Below are positions 6,248 through 11,587 of a DNA stretch of 12,330 nucleotides, piece after piece. The translations under genes and the position numbers were made by a program. The notes under the pieces are model-generated. The model made no database searches, was not told the DNA's origin, and saw only the letters and a program-made list of their open reading frames with translations. The stretch comes from Caldifarciminota bacterium (GTDB lineage Bacteria > Hydrothermota > Hydrothermia > LBFQ01 > DSFT01): the NCBI GenBank assembly GCA_015494735.1, contig WGAQ01000010.1, positions 1 through 12,330 on the forward strand. The letters run 5' to 3'. Every line of letters begins with the position of its first letter. Position 1 is the first letter of the stretch.

Positions 6248-7305
6248 AGCGCAGGAAGACGGATTTGTTCATACTATTCGGATTCCTCCTGCTCATCATC
6301 GCCGGAACCGTATTCGTCTTCACGTCCAGCTGGTATCTCGCATACGTGAACAACAAGCCCACGTACTACTTCCTCCTGAAGCACGTGCTCAAGGTGGCCA
6401 TAGCCATATTCGTCTTCCTGGTGGGATATTCCCTCCCGATAGAGTACCTCAGGAGATTCAGGCATCCCCTGATGGCCATCTCCCTCCTCCTTCTGCTGGC
6501 CGTTCTGATACTCCCGGACCCCATCGCACCCCGGATAGGAGGGGCGAAGAGATGGCTCAATCTGGGTTTCATGAATTTCCAGATTTCGGAACTATTCAAA
6601 CTGGCCACCATCCTCTTCCTCTCCTTCAGTGCAAAACATCTGAAGGATACGGGCAGATTCCTCATCCACATGGCAATCGTATTCCTGGGCATAGGCCTGA
6701 TAGCCATAGAGCCCAACATATCCACCGCCATACTCCTTTCCCTCCTGGCCCTGTCCATAGCCTTCTATGCAGGAACCAGCATGGCCGTTCTATCCACCAT
6801 AGGGACAATCGCGGCGATGGGAGCAGTGATTGCAATTCTGGTATTTCCCCATGCCAAAGCGCGAATCATGTCGGAATCCATCCACTATCAGGTGAAGCAA
6901 TCCCTCATAGGTCTGGCCCATGGGGGCCTCCTGGGAGTGGGGCTCGGTAAGGGGGTGGAAAAGTTCCTGTATCTACCCGATGCCCATACGGACTTCATCT
7001 TCTCCATAATTGGAGAGGAAATGGGATTCGTGGGAGCATTAATCGTGCTCCTGGTGGTCATGGCCATCATTCTGCGTGGATTCCACATCGCCAAGAAGCT
7101 GTACCGCAGGGACCTGGCCCTCTCCACCCTTGCATTCGCCATATCGATGAATCTGGCCCTCTACTCTCTGGGGCACGTATCGGTGGTCGTGGGGCTCTTC
7201 CCCCCCACGGGCATCCCCATGCCCTTCATAAGTTATGGGGGCTCGAACCTCCTGGTGAATTCTTTCTTACTCGGTATCCTGCTCCAGTTATCGAAGGAGG
7301 CATAG
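6244..7305 (+). CDS. ftsW: SEDS-family peptidoglycan glycosyltransferase, FtsW type
   Basis: This 353-residue polytopic protein has about ten hydrophobic segments and the SEDS signatures: GGAKRWLNLG (99-108), FQISELFKL (112-120), the region EPNISTA (156-162), LPDAHTDFIFSIIGEEMGF (244-262), and PPTGIPMPFISYGGSN (320-335). D250 in HTDFIF corresponds to the catalytic aspartate of FtsW/RodA. The LPDAHTDFIFSIIGEE form favours FtsW over RodA, but the pair is hard to separate without a tree. It would polymerise lipid II at the septum together with a class B PBP, which is not in this window. One oddity: the conserved (E/Q)PD motif reads EPN here, with Asn at 158. AAGGTG lies just before the start, which overlaps the band-7 gene by 4 nt. 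Confidence 0.88.
   Translation: MKRRKTDLFILFGFLLLIIAGTVFVFTSSWYLAYVNNKPTYYFLLKHVLKVAIAIFVFLVGYSLPIEYLRRFRHPLMAISLLLLLAVLILPDPIAPRIGGAKRWLNLGFMNFQISELFKLATILFLSFSAKHLKDTGRFLIHMAIVFLGIGLIAIEPNISTAILLSLLALSIAFYAGTSMAVLSTIGTIAAMGAVIAILVFPHAKARIMSESIHYQVKQSLIGLAHGGLLGVGLGKGVEKFLYLPDAHTDFIFSIIGEEMGFVGALIVLLVVMAIILRGFHIAKKLYRRDLALSTLAFAISMNLALYSLGHVSVVVGLFPPTGIPMPFISYGGSNLLVNSFLLGILLQLSKEA
7294..7300 (+). promoter_or_regulatory. Shine-Dalgarno site AAGGAGG of the 7307 lipoprotein gene
   Basis: AAGGAGG (7294-7300) lies inside the end of ftsW, 6 nt before the ATG at 7307. It is a near-perfect anti-16S match and contrasts with the first genes of transcription units in this window, which lack one. Confidence 0.75.
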
Positions 7306-7306
7306 C

Positions 7307-7840
7307 ATGAGAAAACTCCTTCTGACAGCAATCGCCCTGATGGTCACCTCCTGCTTCGACCTGCAGGAAGAGATACGGATAGGACCGGGGGAAACGGGAG
7401 CCATCACCTTCACTATGTGGATGGATTCATCCCTCGCCTCTGCCATAGATGCGGAGAAGTTGTCGGATTCTCTTCAGAGAACGGACCCCAGGTCCACCGT
7501 GAGCCTTCTGAGGAGCGGGCCCTTCGTGGGCATATCGGTGAACTACTTGCCCGTACCCATAGACAGCCTGTCCACCATAGACACCTTCCTGAGAGTCGAG
7601 CGAATCGGGAGAAGGATAAAGTTTAGGAAAGTCATAAACATGGATATGAGGGACACCCTGGGCCTGTATATGCTGTTCAGCGGAAAGCATTACGTGGTGG
7701 ACCTTATTTCCAGAAAGCCCATACTGAAATCCAATGCCACGACCGTAATTGCCGACACCTTCCACAGATGGATATTCCCGATGGATAGCCTCATCAGGGG
7801 AGGCCTCAGATACACGGTGGAAGCAGAGATAGAGAGATGA
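7307..7840 (+). CDS. Putative lipoprotein of unknown function
   Basis: The 177-residue protein begins MRKLLLTAIALMVTSC, a lipoprotein signal with lipobox V-T-S-C and C16 as the predicted lipid site. The mature part starts FDLQEEIRIGPGETGAITF, an acidic beta-strand pattern with a Gly-rich turn. It continues as alternating strands (VGISVNYLPVPID, RRIKFRKVINMDM) and ends WIFPMDSLIRGGLRYTVEAEI. This layout (Cys, amphipathic strand, G-x-G-x-[IV]) recalls LppM-like lipoproteins, but the resemblance is weak and I assign no function. It lies 1 nt after the ftsW stop with a strong Shine-Dalgarno, and shares 4 nt (ATGA) with the GH1 gene, so it belongs to the same operon. Confidence 0.8.
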   Translation: MRKLLLTAIALMVTSCFDLQEEIRIGPGETGAITFTMWMDSSLASAIDAEKLSDSLQRTDPRSTVSLLRSGPFVGISVNYLPVPIDSLSTIDTFLRVERIGRRIKFRKVINMDMRDTLGLYMLFSGKHYVVDLISRKPILKSNATTVIADTFHRWIFPMDSLIRGGLRYTVEAEIER

Positions 7841-8979
7841 AGTTCCTCTGGGGAAGTGCCACGAGTGCATATCAGATAGAGGGGAACAACACCGGTGCCG
7901 ACTGGTGGGAGTGGGACGGGGGCAGGAGCGGAAGGGCATCCTTCTTCTGGGAAAAGTGGGAGGAGGTAATCGAACTCCTTCACGAGTTGAAGCATCAGGC
8001 TTTTCGCATGTCCATAGAGTGGAGCCGCGTATTTCCCCGCCCCTATGAGGCGGACAGGGAAGCCCTCGAAAAGTACCGCAGGATTATAGAGAGCCTCATG
8101 GACAGGGGGATAGAGCCAGTAATCACCCTGCACCACTTCACCAACCCCATCTGGTTCTCGAGGATGGGGGGATGGGAGCGCGGGGAGAATGTGTCGCACT
8201 TCCTTCGATTCATTGAGAGCGTAATCCCCATACTGGAGGGGGTGAAATTCGTCATAACCATCAACGAGCCCAACGTATATGCCTTTCGCTCGTATGTGGA
8301 GGGATACTGGCCCCCGCAGGAGAAATCCCTCTGGAAGGCCCTGAAGGTCCTGTCCGGTTTGAAGGAAGCCCACATAAGGGCATACGAACTGCTGAAATCC
8401 CGCACATCCGCCAGCGTATCCATAGCCCAGAATATGATGGTCTTCGAACCCGCATGGAAGTGGAGTCCCGTACACTGGATTTTCACCATCATGACAGATT
8501 ACATGTTCAACTGGTACTTTCCAGACAGGATAAAGGACCACATGGATTTTCTGGGCATAAATTACTACTCGAGGGGTTTTGTCCTGTGGCCGGGCAGCAT
8601 TCGGTACAGGGGAAACGAGAGGAATTGCATGGGATGGGAGGTTTATCCGGAGGGTCTATACAGGGTTATAAAACGGGCATTTCGAAGGTACGGGAAGCCC
8701 ATAATGATTACGGAGAATGGTATCTGCACGAACAACGATTTCCAGAGAATCAAATTCCTGAAAGAGCACGTGGAGCAGGTGATGAGGGCGAGACAGGAGG
8801 GCATCCCGGTAATCGGATACCTCTACTGGTCCCTCATGGACAACTACGAATGGGCTGAGGGATTCGGGCCCAGATTCGGACTGCTGGAGGTGGACTACGA
8901 AAGAGGAAAGTATCGCATACGCCGGAGCGCCCTATTCTACAGCGAAATCATAGAAACGGATGGACTGGCGGCCTTATAA
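7837..8979 (+). CDS. Compact glycoside hydrolase family 1 (beta-glycosidase)
   Basis: The 380-residue protein shows GH1 landmarks in order: FLWGSATSAYQIEG (3-16), FRMSIEWSRVFP (56-67), TLHHFTNPIWF (97-107), the acid/base TINEP with E144, DFLGINYYSRG, the nucleophile ITENGI with E293, and GYLYWSLMDNYEWAEGFGPRFGL. Both catalytic glutamates are present, so a retaining beta-glycosidase (glucosidase, galactosidase or similar) is expected. GH1 enzymes are usually 420-480 residues with the two glutamates about 185 apart; here they are 149 apart, so the loops between them are trimmed, and the segment before FRMSIEW is also short. There is no signal peptide, so it acts in the cytoplasm on imported saccharides. 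The ATG overlaps the upstream stop by 4 nt. Its own stop lies within the TATAAT of the following gene. Confidence 0.93.
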   Translation: MKFLWGSATSAYQIEGNNTGADWWEWDGGRSGRASFFWEKWEEVIELLHELKHQAFRMSIEWSRVFPRPYEADREALEKYRRIIESLMDRGIEPVITLHHFTNPIWFSRMGGWERGENVSHFLRFIESVIPILEGVKFVITINEPNVYAFRSYVEGYWPPQEKSLWKALKVLSGLKEAHIRAYELLKSRTSASVSIAQNMMVFEPAWKWSPVHWIFTIMTDYMFNWYFPDRIKDHMDFLGINYYSRGFVLWPGSIRYRGNERNCMGWEVYPEGLYRVIKRAFRRYGKPIMITENGICTNNDFQRIKFLKEHVEQVMRARQEGIPVIGYLYWSLMDNYEWAEGFGPRFGLLEVDYERGKYRIRRSALFYSEIIETDGLAAL

Positions 8980-8980
8980 T
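8975..8980 (+). promoter_or_regulatory. Perfect -10 box TATAAT of the uspA-like gene, containing the GH1 stop codon
   Basis: TATAAT (8975-8980) ends exactly 6 nt before the ATG at 8987, so a standard promoter would start transcription on the A of ATG. The GH1 stop TAA is bases 8977-8979 of the box. No -35 element or Shine-Dalgarno (TATCCC) is visible. Confidence 0.65.
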
Positions 8981-8986
8981 TATCCC

Positions 8987-9808
8987 ATGAGAAACGTACT
9001 GGCAGCATTCGATTTTTCCCCCCTCTCGAAGGAGGCCCTGAAAACCACAGGGGCAGTGGCCAGACTCTACGACGCAAAGGTTCATGTGCTGAATGTCATA
9101 CTGCGTCCACCCATGATAGAGAGCGCACTGGTATCCTTAGATGTCCTTAGGGAGGAGAGGAAGAGGAAGATAGAGGAAACGCTCAGGGAACTGAATCTGG
9201 AAGGGAGCATCATCATAAAATCCACAGGAAGTTGCGTCGCCCATGTAATCATGGAGACGGCTGAGGAGGTGAATGCGGACCTGATAGGACTGGGAAGGGC
9301 CAGCGTGGACATAAACGAAACCGATTTCATAGGAACCACCGTTCTGACCCTGAAGAGCATTTCCTCCATACCCCTCCTGGTAACCACCCACAGGGGCAGG
9401 AGCGAATTCAGGAAAGTCCTTGTCCCGGTGAGCGAAAAGAGGGACAGCTTCGATAGCATCCCATTCGCCGTGGAATTCTGCAGGAGAGCAGGTTGCGAAC
9501 TCACGATTCTCAATATCTTCGAGACCGCAGGGTTCGAATTCACACAGGCAGAGGAGGACAGGATAAAGGAGATATTCGCGGAGAACCTGAAGCCCTACCT
9601 CCACATCCTAAAGGAAGTTCCCTACAAACTCGAAATCCGCCCGTACGACATAGCCAGCAGTGGCATCGTCATGTATGCCCACGAGAATCAGATGGACCTG
9701 ATAATCATGGAGAGGAGAAAGAAGCTCAACCTGATAGAGAGACTATTCTACCAGTCCACAACCCAGAGGGTAATGAGGGCATCCACCGTGCCGGTCATGG
9801 TGCTCTGA
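8987..9808 (+). CDS. Tandem universal stress protein (two UspA domains)
   Basis: Using the ATG at 8987 the protein is 273 residues. Domain 1 (about 1-135) begins MRNVLAAFDFSPLSKEAL, the UspA beta1-loop with an Asp at residue 9. Its nucleotide-binding motif G-L-G ... G-T-T (101-103 and 116-118) is close to the G-2x-G-9x-G-S/T pattern, so ATP binding is plausible. Domain 2 (about 141-273) restarts with FRKVLVPVSEK and ends STTQRVMRASTVPVMVL, but its motif region reads DLIIMERRKKLNLIERLFYQ and lacks the glycines, so it probably binds no nucleotide. An upstream in-frame ATG at 8960 would overlap GH1 by 20 nt and add nine residues not seen in the family; the TATAAT ending 6 nt before 8987 also supports the shorter form. 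The role is likely stress or energy sensing. Confidence 0.88.
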   Translation: MRNVLAAFDFSPLSKEALKTTGAVARLYDAKVHVLNVILRPPMIESALVSLDVLREERKRKIEETLRELNLEGSIIIKSTGSCVAHVIMETAEEVNADLIGLGRASVDINETDFIGTTVLTLKSISSIPLLVTTHRGRSEFRKVLVPVSEKRDSFDSIPFAVEFCRRAGCELTILNIFETAGFEFTQAEEDRIKEIFAENLKPYLHILKEVPYKLEIRPYDIASSGIVMYAHENQMDLIIMERRKKLNLIERLFYQSTTQRVMRASTVPVMVL

Positions 9809-10010
9809 TGAAACGATACTGAGAAAAACTCCGTACAGTCGAAAGGAGGGATTTGGTTTTCCGGACAACTTCGAGCATCTGTAAAGGATTGTGCGTGAAT
9901 CTTCACAAGTAGCATCGAGCCACATCAGATACGGCATGCGGTTGTTTTGCAGGGCGCAAATGAAATGGATTCCTCTCCGGATTCTGCACCTTCCCTTTAA
10001 AATTTAAGTT
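9809..10010. other. 202-bp gap without a recognisable gene
   Basis: I see no convincing ORF. Small inverted repeats occur: GTGA-N4-TCAC (9895-9906) and TTTGC-AGGGC-GCAAA (9946-9960). Neither is followed by a T run, so terminator function is doubtful. The distal 16 nt hold the promoter box of the Roadblock-like gene. Confidence 0.55.
9998..10003 (+). promoter_or_regulatory. -10 box TAAAAT of the Roadblock/infA operon, within CTTTAAAATT
   Basis: TAAAAT ends 7 nt before the ATG at 10011, the same geometry as at rpmE, inside the identical 10-mer CTTTAAAATT (9995-10004) and preceded by the same TTCC context as at 5305. No Shine-Dalgarno lies between the box and the ATG (TTAAGTT), and no -35 is visible. 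Confidence 0.65.
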
Positions 10011-10604
10011 ATGAATGCAATAGAAGCCCTCAGAGATATAGTAGAAAACAAGAAGACCGCAATCCTGAGAAGCGATGGAATTATCCTCCTCTTCAAGAAT
10101 GGACTCCTTATGGAGGCCACGGGGGAGGGAAATTCGAGGGAAGAAGTGGTAAAGAAACTCATAGAGGCCAATCCATCCGGTGTTATGGTCATAGATGTGG
10201 AGCCGAGCGCCATCATATCCCTTCAGGAGCCCATTGACATCAGCAATCTCATCCCAAGGGAAAAGGCCAGGAAGATATCCATAGACCCCATACTGGATTC
10301 CAAGATAGATGCCGCGATGATGATGATAATGGATGCGAAGGCGATAGTGGCGGCGCAGAAGGAGGGAGATATACTGTCCGTAAAACTGGCAGACGAAGAG
10401 AAGGCCATGGAACTGGCCAACAAGGCCGAAGAGGTTATAGACCTGATTTCCAGCATGAATGGTGGCAACGTGAAGGACATCATAACCATACTTGACAATG
10501 GCACGATATACATTAAAATCCTGGACGACAACAGGTACGTGGTTGTACTGACCGGAGATAATTCGAATATCGGAATTATTCGAGCCGCGCTGGCCACCCT
10601 GTAA
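10011..10604 (+). CDS. Two-part protein with a C-terminal Roadblock/LC7-like domain
   Basis: The 197-residue soluble protein has an N-terminal alpha/beta part (about 1-80) that opens MNAIEALRDIVENKK and contains ILRSDGIILLFKNGLLMEATG; I do not recognise it. A basic linker follows (82-90), then a second part (about 100-197). That part has an AMMMIMDAKAIVAA strand-helix, a helix around 127-150, and a terminal hairpin DNGTIYIKILDDNRYVVVLTG ending NIGIIRAALATL, which resembles the Roadblock/LC7 fold (MglB-type), where the last helix is often NxGLxR. In bacteria such proteins dimerise and regulate small Ras-like GTPases; no GTPase gene is in this window. It is separated from infA by 29 nt and probably cotranscribed with it. 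The family call is moderate. Confidence 0.6.
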   Translation: MNAIEALRDIVENKKTAILRSDGIILLFKNGLLMEATGEGNSREEVVKKLIEANPSGVMVIDVEPSAIISLQEPIDISNLIPREKARKISIDPILDSKIDAAMMMIMDAKAIVAAQKEGDILSVKLADEEKAMELANKAEEVIDLISSMNGGNVKDIITILDNGTIYIKILDDNRYVVVLTGDNSNIGIIRAALATL

Positions 10605-10620
10605 AAGCGACCATCTAAAA

Positions 10621-10628
10621 AGGAGGTG
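10621..10628 (+). promoter_or_regulatory. Strong Shine-Dalgarno site of infA
   Basis: AGGAGGTG, preceded by AAA, lies 5 nt before the infA ATG at 10634. It is the best ribosome-binding site in the window and shows that the organism does use SD initiation. Confidence 0.85.
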
Positions 10629-10633
10629 CCAAT

Positions 10634-10852
10634 ATGGCCAAGAAGGATGTTATAAGGATGAGTGGCGTCGTGAAAGAAGTGCTGCCCAATGCCCTGTTCA
10701 AGGTGGAACTGGAGAATGGAATGGAAATCATCGCCCATCTGGCCGGAAAGATGCGAATTCACTATATCAGGATAGTCCCTGGAGACAGGGTGGAGGTGGA
10801 ACTTCCCATATACGACCCCACCAAGGGCAGAATCGTTTACAGGTACAAGTGA
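10634..10852 (+). CDS. infA: Translation initiation factor IF-1
   Basis: The 72-residue protein is a canonical single OB-fold IF-1, with MAKKDVIRMSGVVKEVLPNALF followed by KVELENGMEI, HLAGKMR (35-41), YIRIVPGDRVEVEL and the closing YDPTKGRIVYRYK. It binds the 30S A site during initiation with IF-2 and IF-3. Length and sequence are standard and nothing is missing. It follows the Roadblock-like gene by 29 nt. In many bacteria infA lies near ribosomal protein genes (secY/rpmJ); here its neighbours are the tmRNA gene and the Roadblock-like gene, so it has been relocated or is a stand-alone locus. Confidence 0.97.
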   Translation: MAKKDVIRMSGVVKEVLPNALFKVELENGMEIIAHLAGKMRIHYIRIVPGDRVEVELPIYDPTKGRIVYRYK

Positions 10853-10881
10853 TTGCATCCATCGGGGAAAAACTTTAAAAT
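10853..10881 (+). promoter_or_regulatory. Promoter of the tmRNA gene
   Basis: TTGCAT (10853-10858) and TAAAAT (10876-10881) are 17 nt apart, the one place here with a plausible -35/-10 pair. The -10 is inside CTTTAAAATT (10873-10882), the same 10-mer as at three protein genes. Transcription would start near 10888, leaving about 27 nt of 5' leader for RNase P to remove before the mature 5' end at 10915. The -35 matches consensus in only three of six bases. Confidence 0.55.
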
Positions 10882-10914
10882 TTATACGCTCACGAAGAAC
10901 CTGGTTTTATAGAA

Positions 10915-11269
10915 GGGGGCGTACGGATTCGACGGGGGCCAACGGCTCTCCGCGGTGCACGCCGAGGTGCGGGAAACCTCGTAAAAAACCCGCAAAGAAA
11001 AAGTGCAAACGCCAACTACGCGCTGGCTGCCTAATTAGAGCAGCCGGGTCTCCATGGGTGGGCCACCTGGCCCGTGGAAGGCCCTCATAGGCAGGTGGCT
11101 ACCGTGGGTGGTCGGGACCCCGTGGTCACCCACGGGAAAACCACAACGGGGTCTGGTCTGCCCGATGCCCCCGCACCCCGGGCAGGCAGGCCAGCAGGAA
11201 GGGGTGCTAAGCGTGTAGAGCCGCGGGGAACCGGGCCTTCGGACGCGGGTTCGATTCCCGCCGCCTCCA
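10915..11269 (+). ncRNA. ssrA: Transfer-messenger RNA (one-piece)
   Basis: The 5' acceptor strand GGGGGCG (10915-10921) pairs with CGCCTCC (11262-11268), with one G-T pair, then discriminator A11269; CCA is not encoded. The diagnostic GGATTCGACGGGG follows the 5' strand. The T arm is GCGGG-TTCGATT-CCCGC (11245-11261). Pseudoknot PK1 is visible: CGAGG (10963-10967) with CCTCG (10977-10981), interlocked with GCGGG (10969-10973) and CCCGC (10989-10993). The tag frame begins at 11005 (GCA AAC GCC AAC TAC GCG CTG GCT GCC TAA) and encodes ANANYALAA with stop at 11032-11034. The tag ends in the YALAA-type degron seen across bacteria. The RNA rescues stalled ribosomes with SmpB, which is not in this window. 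Confidence 0.97.
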
Positions 11270-11292
11270 TGCATACAAGGGGGTATGGAATA

Positions 11293-11409
11293 ATGGCAAA
11301 GAGCATAAGGGAAAAGGTGGAAGAGATAAAGAAGAAGGGGAAGCTCAACTACGAGCCCCCGACGATGAAGAAGTACGAGGATAGGGCCGGTCTTACTGCC
11401 ATATCCTGA
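11293..11409 (+). CDS. 38-residue small protein between the tmRNA and tRNA-Gln genes
   Basis: AAGGGGG (11277-11283) lies 9 nt before ATG 11293, a usable though imperfect Shine-Dalgarno. The product starts MAKSIREKVEEIKKKGKL, is very rich in Lys/Glu (a predicted amphipathic helix), has a NYEPPTMKKYED middle, and ends RAGLTAIS. Codon choice (AAG, AGG, ATA, GAG, GCC) matches the neighbouring genes. An ATG-GAA-TAA triplet ORF (11285-11293) shares its last base with the ATG, but it is too close to the SD to be the start. It begins 23 nt after the tmRNA 3' end and ends 6 nt before tRNA-Gln, and may share the ssrA transcript. I do not recognise the family and assign no function. Confidence 0.5.
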   Translation: MAKSIREKVEEIKKKGKLNYEPPTMKKYEDRAGLTAIS

Positions 11410-11415
11410 CAGGAA

Positions 11416-11487
11416 TGCCGGGTCGTCTAATTGGCAGGACAGCGGGTTCTGGCCCCGCTAGTGGGGGTTCGAGTCCCTCCCCGGCAG
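11416..11487 (+). tRNA. tRNA-Gln (anticodon CTG)
   Basis: A complete cloverleaf can be drawn. The acceptor stem is TGCCGGG (11416-11422) with CCCGGCA (11480-11486). The D stem is GTCT/GGAC, the anticodon stem GCGGG (11442-11446) with CCCGC (11454-11458) around the loop TTCTGGC, and the T arm GGGGG-TTCGAGT-CCCTC (11463-11479). The anticodon CTG is at 11449-11451. A weak first pair T1-A72 and discriminator G (11487) are identity features of tRNA-Gln. CCA is not encoded (CTT follows). Confidence 0.95.
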
Positions 11488-11496
11488 CTTCCCGGC

Positions 11497-11513
11497 GGGC
11501 GGCTTTGCCGCCC
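11497..11513. terminator. GC hairpin between tRNA-Gln and the convergent ZIP gene
   Basis: A perfect 7-bp stem, GGGCGGC (11497-11503) and GCCGCCC (11507-11513), with a TTT loop begins 10 nt after tRNA-Gln. No T run follows on either strand. It resembles the hairpin at 201-219 in stem strength, 3-nt loop, lack of T tract, and placement between converging units, though it is 75 nt from the ZIP stop. It is the most likely 3' end signal for the ssrA/tRNA transcript. Confidence 0.55.
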
Positions 11514-11587
11514 CATTCATCCTTGAATCTGCAGGTTTTGTGATTCACGAAAATTGAGTCCATTTCTCACCCGAATAACCTGTCGAG

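Noticed and set aside
7690..8541. 283-codon reverse-strand frame antisense to the GH1 gene
   Set aside because: The forward strand has unmistakable GH1 motifs through this region. The antisense product is a low-complexity His/Gly/Pro-rich shadow of biased third positions. The same applies to the reverse frame at 2278-2949.
8960..8986. Upstream start ATG 8960 for the uspA-like gene
   Set aside because: It overlaps GH1 by 20 nt, adds nine non-conserved residues (MDWRPYNYP), and is upstream of the TATAAT box that fits ATG 8987.
9743..9937. 64-codon reverse frame overlapping the end of the uspA-like gene
   Set aside because: No recognisable motifs, overlap with a real gene, and no initiation signals.
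10876..10914. Second possible tmRNA -10 (TTTTATAG near 10904-10911) close to the mature 5' end
   Set aside because: It would place the start only a few nt from, or inside, the mature RNA and has no -35 partner. The TTGCAT-17-TAAAAT pair upstream fits better.
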